A stretch of DNA of 64,000 nt, taken from contig VBAH01000076.1 of assembly GCA_005884685.1 (NCBI GenBank), positions 62,001 through 126,000 of the forward strand, read 5' to 3'. The position numbers were made by a program, and so were the translations under genes. Shown here piece by piece: positions 44,783-54,800 of this stretch. The stretch is from Alphaproteobacteria bacterium. Its GTDB lineage: Bacteria; Pseudomonadota; Alphaproteobacteria; Rhizobiales; Xanthobacteraceae. Position 1 is the first letter of the stretch. The number at the start of each line of letters is the position of its first letter. The notes beneath the pieces were generated by a model. The model worked only from the letters and a program-made list of their open reading frames with translations, made no database searches and was not told the DNA's origin.

Positions 44783-45994
44783 TTAGCTGGGCGTGCTAAT
44801 AAGCTCAGGTAGCCTCCCATCTCGTCCAAGCTCGAAGACCTTCGAACCATCCACGCCATAGATGCGAGCGCAAAGGCCATTCCACACGCCAGCTTGAACG
44901 AGCGCGTAGGCGCCTGCCGAGCTAATGAAAACCATTGAACCGATCTTGACATCTTGCGGGCCGACGGCCGCCGTAGGCATGCGATCGGCTTCGTAACACC
45001 GAGCACCGCAAACCTCATAAGGAGTGTGATGCTGCTCAAACCGCTCACTCTCGAACCAAACGCGGTGATGCATCGCGCCCGCTGAGCGGACAAGGTCGAG
45101 ACCAGCATCTACGAATACTAAATGCCGACCAGCTCGGGTTTTCCGAGCCATGACTCGGGTCGCCAAGAGTGCGGCTTCTTCAACTAGGCAACGGCCCGGC
45201 TCGACAATCATTGTAAGGTCCGTAGGATTGATGTTGTGGTTACGCAAAGTTCTTAACGTGTCCTTCGCAAATGTATCGATTGGAATGATTTTTACATCGC
45301 TTGCGCTTCTAGATGGAAAGCCCCCTCCGATATCGAGACTAACCTTACGGCCGGCTGGCGCCTGGGCAAGAAGGCGGTCTAGTAGTGGAGCATTGTCCGA
45401 TATACTCTGCATGTACTTGGCCGTTGAATTGATATTGGAGCCAAGGTGGAAATGAATTCCATCTGCCGAAAGGCCGGTGTTCTCCAACCGGTCAAGCGCG
45501 AGGTGGCACTCATCTGGGAGCAATCCAAAACGAGACCGCTCGCCGGACGCTAGGAGATGCGAGGCTCGGAGCACGATACGAGGTCGACAGTCCACCTGGA
45601 GTTTGAATATGAGATCAAGCTCATCGAGCGAATCAATGTGAATGGCAGCATCGGCTTCCATTGCGCGGCGCAGAGCTTCGGTCGATTTCGCCGGTCCATT
45701 GAAATGAATTTGGCTGCCGGGATAACCGTCAGCGAGCGCCCATAAAAGCTCCTTTTCACTCACTACCTCCGCCCGCCCACCTTCCTTTCGAAAGATTGTG
45801 GTGATAGCGGCAATTGGGTTTGTCTTGTAAGAATAAGCGAGTATGGCTCCTGGAAAATGCGCCCGCCAAACAGCCGCAAAATCGCGTATCCGTTGTCGGA
45901 TCCCCTCAATATCAAAGAAATAGAATGGCGTTTCGACCCGGCTCGATAGTTCTCTTGCATAATGCAACATCAGCGGATCATCGTCTTTCGTCAT
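44783..45994 (-). CDS. PLP-dependent decarboxylase, type III fold (LysA/ornithine-decarboxylase-like)
   Basis: 403 residues from ATG 45994. The PLP lysine is K57 in AYSYKTNP. Other family marks are IHFHLGSNI, DIGGGFPSR (phosphate-binding glycines), EPGRCLVEEA, the active-site cysteine in GARCYEADRM and SSAGAYAL near the end. Related enzymes decarboxylate meso-diaminopimelate, ornithine, arginine or carboxynorspermidine; some act on citryl intermediates in siderophore synthesis. LysA usually reads YAVKAN and HCHIGSQ, so this is a divergent member. It heads the A+T-rich operon, 171 bases before the next gene. Specific substrate not deducible. Confidence 0.87.
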   Translation of the reverse strand: MTKDDDPLMLHYARELSSRVETPFYFFDIEGIRQRIRDFAAVWRAHFPGAILAYSYKTNPIAAITTIFRKEGGRAEVVSEKELLWALADGYPGSQIHFNGPAKSTEALRRAMEADAAIHIDSLDELDLIFKLQVDCRPRIVLRASHLLASGERSRFGLLPDECHLALDRLENTGLSADGIHFHLGSNINSTAKYMQSISDNAPLLDRLLAQAPAGRKVSLDIGGGFPSRSASDVKIIPIDTFAKDTLRTLRNHNINPTDLTMIVEPGRCLVEEAALLATRVMARKTRAGRHLVFVDAGLDLVRSAGAMHHRVWFESERFEQHHTPYEVCGARCYEADRMPTAAVGPQDVKIGSMVFISSAGAYALVQAGVWNGLCARIYGVDGSKVFELGRDGRLPELISTPS

Positions 45995-46393
45995 ACCGTT
46001 CTTTCTCGGTTCACAACAGTAAAATACCGCGCGCGCATCGCAGAGACAACTAGCTGATGCCTCCGCGTTGGGAAGTGTCTATAGCCCCAATCGTCGGGCG
46101 CGTGTGGTACTTTATCCAGATCAGAAGGTATATATCTCATCAGAATTGTTCGGAACGGGATCGTACATCGGTAGATTCGATAGCGGCACGTTTTTGTATA
46201 ATGACAGCGCACTCAACGATCTCGAATTCTTCTCAGGGCGATGGTTTGACTCGGCGATTGAAAAGTTAAACCCCCTAGCCTTCTTGCGAGTTACCTACTG
46301 CTTCATGAATCGCATCGATGACTGCTCGCATCGCAAATCCGCTTCCGGTGAAGCGGGCACCTGTCTCAGGCGGCACACCGCTGGCGCGCCGCA
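45995..46393. other. Gene-free A+T-rich stretch
   Basis: Frames on either strand here (for example 46068-46454 plus, 45991-46212 minus) have no recognisable features. It should contain the promoter of the decarboxylase operon. Confidence 0.4.
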
Positions 46394-48046
46394 TCATGCT
46401 TGCCGTGACTGCGTCTGGTCGACCGGAGCCTTCGATAGGATGAACCCGCGATAGTTGTCAGCGGCAACGCCGTCGCAAATCTGCCGGTACTTGTCGAGGC
46501 CCGCCACATAGGGCGTGAACACACGCGGCTTGCCCGGAATGTTCGCCCCGACATACCAGGAGTTGGCGCGTGGATAGAGCGTTGCGTCGGCGACCCTGCC
46601 GACGTGATCGACCCACTTATTTTCGGCGGCTTCGTCAGCGTCGATTTGAACGGCGCACTGGTCCCGCATGTGTTGCAGGCATCCGGCAATCCAATCGACG
46701 TGCTGCTCGATGGAGGCGACCATGTTGGACTTCACGGACGGGCTTTGTGGCCCCGTGATCATGAAGAGGTTGCGGAAACCGGCCGTCATCAGCCCGAGAT
46801 AGGTGCGCGGGCCGTTGGCCCATTTGTCGCAGAGGCGAGAACCGCCTTCGACACGAATATCGATGTCGAAAAGCGCACCGGTGATCGCGTCAAAGCCGGT
46901 CGTGAAGGCGATGTCGTCGAGTTCGAATTCCCGTGCCTTGGTCCGCAAACCCGTCGGCGTCACCACGACGATGGGGTCGGACTTGATATCGACGAGTGTC
47001 ACGTTGTCGCGATTGAAGGTCTCGAAGTAGCCGGTATCGAGACAAAGCCGCTTCGTACCGATCGGATGATCTCGCGGCTGTAGCAGTTCGGCGACCTTGG
47101 GGTCGTGCACGATGCTGCGGATTTTCGTGCGGACGAATTCTGAGGCGGTCTCGTTCGCCTCCGCATTCACCAGGAGATCGTTGTATGCGTAGAGAAAGCT
47201 GATGTTACCCCCGGTGTCCCACTTTGTCTCGTAGTCGCGATTGCGTTCCGCCGGCGTTGCGTCGAGGGCTGACTTGGTGGGAGGCGGATGGCCCGAAATT
47301 CCGAACGACGTTTGCTTGGCCTGATCGCGCCAGTACGCGTATCGCTCCTTGTGACGGCGATCGACCTCCGGCGTGAGCGGACGGTTTACAGCCGGGGCGC
47401 TGAAGTTCGCGGTACGCTGAAAAATGTGTAGGTGTTTCGCCTGCGCCGCGATAACCGGGATCATCTGGATCCCTGACGATCCCGTGCCGATGATACCGAC
47501 GCGGCGGCCGGAGAAATCGACGCCGTCCTTTGGCCACAGCCCGCTGTGGTACCAGTTGCCCCTGAAGGTCTCCAAACCCGGCAGGTCCGGCACGCGTGGC
47601 AAGGACAGATTGCCCGTTGCCATGATGCAGAACGGTGCCTTGAAGACTTCCCCCCGCGCGGACTCGACGGTCCAGAGGCATGCCACTTTATCGAAGACGG
47701 CCGACACGACCCGCGTATCCGTCCGGATGAATGGGCGCAGCCCGAACCGATCGGCCACGTGATTGATGTAGCGCAGGATGTCGGCCTGGGCCGCGAAGCG
47801 CTCGGGCCATACCCATTCCTGCTGCAGTTCTTCCGAAAACGAATAGGAGTATTCGAGGCTCTCGACGTCGCAGCGCGCACCTGGATAGCGGTTCCAGAAC
47901 CATGTCCCGCCGATGTCGCTTCCCGCCTCTAGGACCTGGACGCACAAACCCATCTGCCGGAGCTTGTGGAGCGAGTAAAGACCGGCGAAGCCGGCGCCGA
48001 CGACAAGGGCATCTAGTCGGCGGACTTCGCTGCTTCGGCCAGACAT
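46394..48046 (-). CDS. FAD-dependent Baeyer-Villiger-type monooxygenase
   Basis: 550 residues from ATG 48046, preceded by AAAGGA 8 bases upstream; ATG 48079, which overlaps the stop of the small gene before it (ATGA), would add 11 residues. FAD-binding VVGAGFAGL is at the N-terminus, NADPH-binding GIIGTGSSGIQ in the middle. Between them FRGNWYHSGLWP (about 161-172) is the full Baeyer-Villiger fingerprint FxGxxxHxxxWP. IGGTWFWNRYPGARCD is a further cyclohexanone-monooxygenase hallmark. It inserts oxygen into ketones to form esters or lactones. G+C content is that of the core genome, unlike the operon to its left. Confidence 0.92.
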   Translation of the reverse strand: MSGRSSEVRRLDALVVGAGFAGLYSLHKLRQMGLCVQVLEAGSDIGGTWFWNRYPGARCDVESLEYSYSFSEELQQEWVWPERFAAQADILRYINHVADRFGLRPFIRTDTRVVSAVFDKVACLWTVESARGEVFKAPFCIMATGNLSLPRVPDLPGLETFRGNWYHSGLWPKDGVDFSGRRVGIIGTGSSGIQMIPVIAAQAKHLHIFQRTANFSAPAVNRPLTPEVDRRHKERYAYWRDQAKQTSFGISGHPPPTKSALDATPAERNRDYETKWDTGGNISFLYAYNDLLVNAEANETASEFVRTKIRSIVHDPKVAELLQPRDHPIGTKRLCLDTGYFETFNRDNVTLVDIKSDPIVVVTPTGLRTKAREFELDDIAFTTGFDAITGALFDIDIRVEGGSRLCDKWANGPRTYLGLMTAGFRNLFMITGPQSPSVKSNMVASIEQHVDWIAGCLQHMRDQCAVQIDADEAAENKWVDHVGRVADATLYPRANSWYVGANIPGKPRVFTPYVAGLDKYRQICDGVAADNYRGFILSKAPVDQTQSRQA

Positions 48047-48075
48047 GCTGCTCGTCCTTTGTGGGTGCGGAGAAA

Positions 48076-48308
48076 TCATTTCGGGGACTCTTTCCGTTCG
48101 TGCAAGACGCGGCCCCGAATTTTCCGGGCCGGTGTCATCAGAAGCTCATCGATGATTCCAATCGCAAGCCTGCACCCCGGATGCTCCAACAAGGCGTTCT
48201 GGACCTCCAGCGATACAAAAAGGCCGATGGGGTTGACGCCTTGGCGGCTGCCCTCTCTGCGTCCTTGGCATCCTTGGCGGCTACCTTCTCCTCTGCGATT
48301 TGGGCCAT
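48076..48308 (-). pseudogene. Small unknown gene split by a one-base deletion near 48237
   Basis: From ATG 48308 the frame reads MAQIAEEKVAAKDAKDAER, then at 48235-48240 (GGCGTC on the coding strand) coding potential passes to another frame that reads VNPIGLFVSLEVQNALLEHP and on to the stop at 48076. Inserting one base would give a 76-residue protein. The second-frame text (CRLAIGIIDELLMTPARK) is too protein-like for chance. Its stop overlaps the alternative ATG of the monooxygenase, suggesting a former or real operon partner. No family recognised. Confidence 0.5.
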
Positions 48309-48378
48309 AAATTTGCGCTAATTGCTAATTCTATAGGCCATCATAACGGGAGGCCGAACTTTGTAACGGCCATGCACG

Positions 48379-49017
48379 ATGCACGACATTCTGACGGAAA
48401 CTGAGCGCTCATTTCTCGATCGTCACGGTTATCGACCGGACGACGTGTTCGATGCGCGTGGGTACTCTCAAGCCGGTTGGAAGAGGCGCGCCAAGGAGGC
48501 GGGTAAGGACATCGTCCTAGGGAGTCCTTGCCGTGCGGAGGGACATCGCCTTCGGACGCGCGGCGGTCACTGCTTTCAATGCGATCCGAAAAAGATTGCT
48601 TGGGTGCAGCGCGAGACGGCTCGTGGCCAAGTCTACATCGCGGGCTCGCTGGACGGGCGGCTTATCAAGATTGGCTGTTGCTTCGACTGGGAGCAACGAC
48701 TCAAGCAGGAATGCGCGGAGCGCTATGGCGGGCATGGTGATTGGCGGCTGCTGGCGTATATCACGATCGAAAACATTCAGACTGTAGAGCGGGCCGCACT
48801 AAGTAAGCTCTGGCGATACCAAGTGACGCGGCCCTATTGGAAGGATGGCTCGCGCCAATATGCTGAAGAGTTGTTGACTTGTTCGTACTCACAAGCAGCA
48901 GAGGCACTTTTCGGGTCCGCTGAGGGTTCAGGTGCCGATTATGTTTCAGGGCGTACGGCGGATTACGAATTTGAGCCCGTAGACCAACACGAGCTATCGG
49001 AACAACTCAGCGCTTAG
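48379..49017 (+). CDS. GIY-YIG-like nuclease domain protein
   Basis: 212 residues from ATG 48379. Residues ~80-140 form a GIY-YIG-type core: GQVYIAGS stands for the first motif and GRLIKIGCCFDWEQRLKQ for the second, followed by a helix with EQRL, as in T5orf172/MUG113-like domains. An earlier CRAEGHRLRTRGGHCFQCDP segment is a likely zinc knuckle. Such proteins cut DNA or are found in phage and defence regions. It is the first gene of the right-hand island, 271 bases ahead of the AAA+ gene on the same strand; whether it belongs to that operon is unclear. Confidence 0.7.
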   Translation: MHDILTETERSFLDRHGYRPDDVFDARGYSQAGWKRRAKEAGKDIVLGSPCRAEGHRLRTRGGHCFQCDPKKIAWVQRETARGQVYIAGSLDGRLIKIGCCFDWEQRLKQECAERYGGHGDWRLLAYITIENIQTVERAALSKLWRYQVTRPYWKDGSRQYAEELLTCSYSQAAEALFGSAEGSGADYVSGRTADYEFEPVDQHELSEQLSA

Positions 49018-49288
49018 CTCGGCGTCTATCTGCGCTAGCCTCGCCGTCGTAGTCTTTAACGACGAGCTGCATGAACCCCACAACCGAGCGTGCCATGATG
49101 TGCCAGCCCTCGGCGCGCAGTTGCTCGGTCATGGATGTGAACGAGCCTAGTCTCCCTTGGCCGGGTGTTTGGAAAGTTCCTGGGGTCGAAGCTACCCCCT
49201 GGCCCACCAGAAAGCGCTCGCACGAGGATTGAGTTCTGTTCTACACTCTCGCAACAAGAGTGTACGGGTACGGCTGGGGTCCTCCTGC

Positions 49289-51139
49289 GTGGACGAAGTA
49301 GCGTTTCAAAAGGCGCGTTGGATACGAGACTTATTGCGGTTCCTGCCCTTGCGCAGTCAGTTTGTTCTCTCGGGCAATGTCAGGGATTTGCAAGCGCATG
49401 AGGTCGCGCCCCGAGAAATTGCAGCTGCGCCGTTGATCACGACGCTAAGCGACGAACTGCATAAGTCCGGATATGCCAATGTCGTATCCTTCGATCTGTT
49501 GGCGGGCTTTCGCGTCGTGCAGGGCCGCGAAACGACAGCGGCAAATGCGGACGATATCCTTCGCAGGCTAGGTCTGACGCCGGCGGACGGATCGGCACCT
49601 GCCGGGCTGGATCTTCTCACTCAGGTATTGGAGCGATTTGTCCCGCTCGACGGTGCACCGACCGCCCTGGTCATCGACTTCGCCTCGCGCCTCATCACCC
49701 GTCCCGCCGCGCTCTCGCCGCTAGAGCATCAACTCTTCTCACGTGCGCTAATTCTTTCGCATGCGGCGCGGGCCCGCCCCGCCGGCCCGAACCGTTCTCC
49801 GTTCTTCAACACTGTTCTATGGATCGTCGAAAAGGAAGGGGACCTTCCAGATTGGTTCCTTATCGGCAACCCGCGCGTACGGCACATTCCGGTTGCCAAG
49901 CCCGATCACATAGCGCGCCGCAGTCTGATCCCTTCGCTGCTCCGGAGCTTGCCCGGAGGCCGCGAAGCCTCCAAGGATGACGCATTGGCCGCGGCGAACG
50001 CCTTCGCCGAGGAAACCGAAGGTCTGCTCCTGCTCGACCTCAATGCCATCGCGCAGCTCGCCCGCAGCGAGGCGCTCTCGATCGCGCAAATTTCCGATGC
50101 AGTGCGGCGCTACAAGGTCGGCGTTACCGAAGACCCCTGGCGCAAAATCGACCGCGTCAAGATCAGCGAGGGCGAGGCTTTTGTGCAACGGCGCGTGAAA
50201 GGGCAGACCCACGCGGTCACGCACATGCTCGATATCGTTAAGCGCGCCGTAACCGGCATCGGCCAGTCGCCGCGCGGAGGACGCCCCCGTGGCGTGGCTT
50301 TTCTCGCGGGGCCCACCGGCGTCGGCAAGACCGAACTCGCTAAGACCATCACCAGCCTGCTGTTCGGCGACGAAAGTGCGTATATCCGCTTCGACATGTC
50401 GGAGTTTAGCGCCGAGCACGCCGACCAGCGGCTCATCGGCGCACCGCCGGGCTATGTCGGTTATGATGTCGGCGGCGAGCTGACGAACGCGATCCGCGAC
50501 AAACCCTTCAGTGTTGTGTTATTCGACGAAATTGAGAAAGCGCACCCGCGCATTCTCGACAAGTTCCTGCAAGTTCTCGATGACGGGGTGCTGACCTCGG
50601 GCCGCGGCGACCGCGTCTACTTCTCTGAGGCCTTCATCATCTTCACCTCGAACCTGGGCATCTATTCGATTGGCCCATCGGGAACCCGCGTACCGAATGT
50701 TTCGCCGGAGGACCCATTCGATACGGTGAAGGCGAGGGTCCGCGGCGAGATCGAGACGCATTTCAAAGTCGTCCTCAACCGACCCGAGATCCTCAACCGC
50801 ATTGGTGAAAACATCATTGTGTTCGATTTCATCCGCCAGGAGATTGCGGAGCAGATCTTCGATCACATGATCACCACACTCCTAGCTGACGTGAAGGCGA
50901 CTGGCATCGCGGTGACACTCGGTCTGGCCGCGCGCGCCAAGCTGCGGACCCTCTGCCTTGCCGATCTTTCGAATGGCGGCCGCGGTATCCGCAACCAGGT
51001 GGAAGCGCATCTTGTGAACCCGCTCTCGCGGGGGCTGTTCGACCGCGGCGCGAAGGCCGGCGACTCCTTTGACGTTATGGATGTGGACGTCGGCGCAGCA
51101 ACTACGCTGAGTCTTGGGGCCGCAGGACAGCGCCCATGA
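49289..51139 (+). CDS. ClpB/ClpA-like AAA+ ATPase with degenerate N-terminal module
   Basis: 616 residues from GTG 49289 (GGGG about 9 bases upstream); the frame is open further to 49157 but reads unconvincingly. The C-terminal ~300 residues are a ClpB-type AAA_2 module: Walker A AGPTGVGKTELAK, pore loop GAPPGYVGYDVGGELTNAI, Walker B VVLFDEIEKAHPRI, sensor FTSNLG and RPEILNRIGENIIVFDFI. The N-terminal ~290 residues (FVLSGNVRDL, DWFLIGNPRVRHIPVAKPD) look like a second AAA module without a Walker A, so the arrangement recalls two-ring Clp unfoldases. It lacks ClpB's substrate N-domain. Its stop overlaps the radical-SAM start (ATGA, 51136). Confidence 0.88.
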   Translation: MDEVAFQKARWIRDLLRFLPLRSQFVLSGNVRDLQAHEVAPREIAAAPLITTLSDELHKSGYANVVSFDLLAGFRVVQGRETTAANADDILRRLGLTPADGSAPAGLDLLTQVLERFVPLDGAPTALVIDFASRLITRPAALSPLEHQLFSRALILSHAARARPAGPNRSPFFNTVLWIVEKEGDLPDWFLIGNPRVRHIPVAKPDHIARRSLIPSLLRSLPGGREASKDDALAAANAFAEETEGLLLLDLNAIAQLARSEALSIAQISDAVRRYKVGVTEDPWRKIDRVKISEGEAFVQRRVKGQTHAVTHMLDIVKRAVTGIGQSPRGGRPRGVAFLAGPTGVGKTELAKTITSLLFGDESAYIRFDMSEFSAEHADQRLIGAPPGYVGYDVGGELTNAIRDKPFSVVLFDEIEKAHPRILDKFLQVLDDGVLTSGRGDRVYFSEAFIIFTSNLGIYSIGPSGTRVPNVSPEDPFDTVKARVRGEIETHFKVVLNRPEILNRIGENIIVFDFIRQEIAEQIFDHMITTLLADVKATGIAVTLGLAARAKLRTLCLADLSNGGRGIRNQVEAHLVNPLSRGLFDRGAKAGDSFDVMDVDVGAATTLSLGAAGQRP

Positions 51140-51807
51140 CCGCGATCGCTATCTCGCGCCTCCACTATCCCGTCACCACGTTGGGGCCTGGCCGGCGCAT
51201 CGGAATCTGGATGCAAGGCTGCTCGATCCGTTGTCCGGGATGCATTTCAATGGATACCTGGGCCCATGGCCGTGGCATGACCACGGTCGAAGACGTGCTT
51301 TGCGCGATAAGCCGGTGGCTTCATCACGACGTGGGGGTGACAATTTCAGGTGGCGAGCCTTTCGATCAGCCGCTAGCGCTCGCTGCCCTCCTTCGCAGCA
51401 TCCGCACGGCTTCGGCAGCCGATATTCTGGTTTTCACAGGTTATGCGCGCGAGGCCGTCGCGGATGAGCTTCGACGACTGGAGGGTTTGGCTGATGCGCT
51501 CATGAGCGACCCCTTCGAGCGCTTCGCTCCGCAGACGCTTGCGTTGCGTGGTAGCGATAATCAGCGGCTCCACTTGCTGACGCCGCTCGGCGTGGAGCGC
51601 TTCTCCCCCTATGATCGCGCGGTCAACGCGCGCGAGCAGAACCTCGATCTCATGTTCGACGATGACGGCGCCGTATGGCTCGCCGGCATTCCCAGACCAC
51701 ATGATCTGCGTCGGCTCCAAAGCCTTCTGCGAGCGCAAGGCCACGATCTCGCCGTTTCCGAGGACGCGTGGCCCGACAGATCGCAGTCGGAGGTCGCCGA
51801 AGGATGA
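51136..51807 (+). CDS. Radical SAM activase-like protein (NrdG/PflA type)
   Basis: 223 residues. The [4Fe-4S]-binding motif is MQGCSIRCPGCISMDTW (CxxxCxxC), in a short N-terminal setting like NrdG/4Fe-4S single-cluster proteins, and ISGGEPFDQP is the SAM-binding GGE motif. These proteins usually generate a glycyl radical on a partner enzyme, but no glycyl-radical enzyme is encoded here. Instead it is sandwiched by two ATGA overlaps between an AAA+ ATPase and a helicase fusion, so it probably modifies a component of that complex or a nucleic acid. Function inferred from context. Confidence 0.88.
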   Translation: MTAIAISRLHYPVTTLGPGRRIGIWMQGCSIRCPGCISMDTWAHGRGMTTVEDVLCAISRWLHHDVGVTISGGEPFDQPLALAALLRSIRTASAADILVFTGYAREAVADELRRLEGLADALMSDPFERFAPQTLALRGSDNQRLHLLTPLGVERFSPYDRAVNAREQNLDLMFDDDGAVWLAGIPRPHDLRRLQSLLRAQGHDLAVSEDAWPDRSQSEVAEG

Positions 51808-54800
51808 TCCGTCTCTGCCCGAGCTGCCATACGGAAAGATCGATCACCGAAACCTTCTGCGAGGGCACACTCGAGGATGGTTCGATATGCCATTGGGATC
51901 TTTCGAACGAAGAGATCCGTTCACCAGGGCGGGCCGCGCCGCCACCACGCGCGCCGACCTCGTTGCTTTGCCCGCAAGGGCACCCTATCGGGCCTGGCGA
52001 TCTAATCTGCCCCGTTTGCGAGGCGGTGATCGAAGGTTCCGCTCCCTCGCCCGGTCCGCCACCTGGGCCAGGGGAGCCCGAACCTCCCGCGGAGACTGTT
52101 GTCGAAGGCTGGCGATTGACCCGCCGTCTGCCTGCTTCGAGCGCGGTGCGCGAGCGCTACGTCGCTGTGGATTCAAACGGGCGCCCAGCGGTGCTGACGC
52201 TCTATGAGCCGGGCGCGGAGCCTGATCCGGCAGTTTATGACGCGATCCGAAGACTGCCACGCGAATTTGTGCCGGAGATCATTGCGACTGGCCGCTGGCG
52301 CGAACAGGCGTTTGAAGTTGCGGAGGAACTCACCGGTGGCCCGCTCACGGCACTATCCCTCGATTCCAACGATATGCATGCGGTTCGCCAGATCGTGCAG
52401 GAAATCGGGCGTGCGCTGCATGCGTTCGCCGAAGCCGGGCTACGCCATCGTGATTTGCGGCCGGGAGCCATTCTTGTTCGTTCCCGCGAACCGCTCGATC
52501 TCGTTATCGGCAGTTTTGGGTCGGCAAGATTATCCGAATTTGATCTCGACATTGTCTCTCCCCTGGAAACTACGCGGTACACCGCCCCAGAGGCGGTCGC
52601 GGGCGGCGTCGCCGCAGCTTCGGATTGGTGGAGCCTTGGCATCATTCTCTTGGAGCACGTCACGCGCGGCTCCTGCTTCGATGGCATCAACGAACAGGCC
52701 TTCCTTATTCATATTCTGACGAACGGCGCGCCCATCCCTGGGGGGCTCGATCCTTCTCTGACTCTCCTGTTGCGCGGCTTGCTTGCACGCGACAGGCGCG
52801 AACGCTGGCAATGGAAAGAAGTGCGCGCGTGGCTTGCGGGTGAGCCGGTCGCGGCGCCGGCGGCGGTGACCGCGCCCGACGAACCCGCCACGGGCCCGGC
52901 CATCACGCTTACCGGTAGGACCTTCCGGAGTCCAACGGCGTTCGCGCTCGCGGCCGCAGAGGCTCCCCATTGGGAGGAGGCTCGCGAGCTGCTTGTTCGG
53001 GGTGTGATCGCGACATGGGCAGCGGATGCCAGCCTCCCGAGGGAGACGCAGGCTGCCGTCCGCCAGATCAGTCATCTTCAAGATGCGTCCGACGATCTGC
53101 GGCTGTCCCTGGCCCTCAAAGTGCTCAATCCGGCAATGCCGCTCATCGTGCGCGGCAACATATTGACGCCGGGATGGCTGCTCGATCATCCGGCGGATGG
53201 ATACGAAATCATTACGGGGTCGGTCCCCGAATTCTTACGCAAGCTTGACGTTGAACCATGGCTCTCGCGTCTGAAGACCCGCGCGGTCGCGGTGCGCGCA
53301 CGCGCCCAACAGCTAGAGATCGCGGTCGCCGAAGAAGAGCTTCGTGTTCATCTACTCTCGACCTCGATGGCGCGACTGGCCGCCCTTTGGGACGAGCGGC
53401 GCCGGTTGCTGCCTGATGCCGAACATCCCGGCCTAGCTTCCCTAATGGATCGGCGCCAGGTGGCGGAGGAAGACCTCATTCTGCTACTTGGCGCGTCTAT
53501 CGAACAATTTCGTTCGACCGACGACCTCATCGAGGAGGCAGCGAGTGAGGCGCAGCGTGCTGATATCGCGCCTTTCGATCCGGACACGGCCACGACGCAA
53601 CTCGCATCGCCGCGGCGCGACATTTATCGGACGCTCGATACGCGTATCGAAAACTTCGCGCGCTGCGGCATCGCGATGGCGGATGAGTGGGCTGATCAGT
53701 TGCGCCTCGACCGGCGCTTGCCGCTGGCGCGGGTTCTGGCACTGCTAGCCATCCCGGCCACGAGCTGGAAGCCGCTACCTAAGCAGGGCTACGTCTCGAC
53801 GCTTCTCGACTTCTTTGCCAAGAAGATCGTCGGTGGCGTCTTGCGCGGGCCGCTGGCGCGCATGACGATCGGCCGCGCAACAGCTCGTGTCGACCTCACA
53901 GAGCTTGGCACCAGCCGCACACCAGCCGCTGATATTCTCTCGCAGCTGCTTGCGCGAACGGCAAACACAATCAACCTCGACCCTGGCGCCTTTGCTGAGA
54001 ATGAAACGCTTGAACGCCGCCTCCGATCGCTACATTCGCACGCCCTTCTCTACCGGCGGGACACTGGTATTGACGGTCTTTATCTGGGATTTCCCTTCCT
54101 GCTGATGCGCGACCAGCGCGGAGTTACGCTGCCCCGCATCGCGCCGGTTCTGCTCTGGCCCATCCGCATCAATCCCCAAATCGGCAACCGCGGACACGTA
54201 GCGATAGCTTTTGGACATGAGCACGACAGCGATCGCGAAGCCGATCAGGTCATTCTCAATCCGGCTCTTGAAGGTCTGATGGGCGTAGAGGCCGTGCGCG
54301 AATGGGAGGAAGCTCGTCGGGACGTTCTTGCGCGCTCAACAATTTCGCTCGCAGATGTGATGCAGGCCTTCGAAGGGCTCGCCGCGCCGCGCGGCACCTC
54401 ACTAGCGACCCTTCCTGGCAAGGACGCGAAGCCCAAGCTCTATGAAAAGGAGTTGTCGCCCTCGGCGGTGCTGTTTCACCTGGCTTATATGGGACAGGCG
54501 ATCGTCAAGGACTTGGAGTTCATCAAGAACCGCCCGCCAAACGGGACGGGCCTCGAAACAGCGCTCCGTTTGGTCGAGATGACCGAGGCGCCTACTCGCA
54601 CCGAAAGCGTGCGCGAACTCGACCGGTATTTCACAGCCGCGAGTGACCCGTCGCAGGAAGCGGCGGTCATCGATGCGCGTCTAGCTCCGGGCCTCCTCGT
54701 AGAGGGGCCGCCCGGCACAGGCAAAAGCCAAACCATTGTGAACATGATCGCGGATGCTATCGGGCGCCAGAAAACCCTTTTGGTCATCTGCCAGAAGCAG

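Noticed and set aside
46068-46454. 128-codon plus-strand frame
   Set aside because: Runs into the monooxygenase gene on the other strand and loses protein-like character half way.
49007-49207. 66-codon minus-strand frame with a plausible-looking 41-residue end
   Set aside because: No ribosome-binding site at either start and no family; may be a remnant but cannot be supported.
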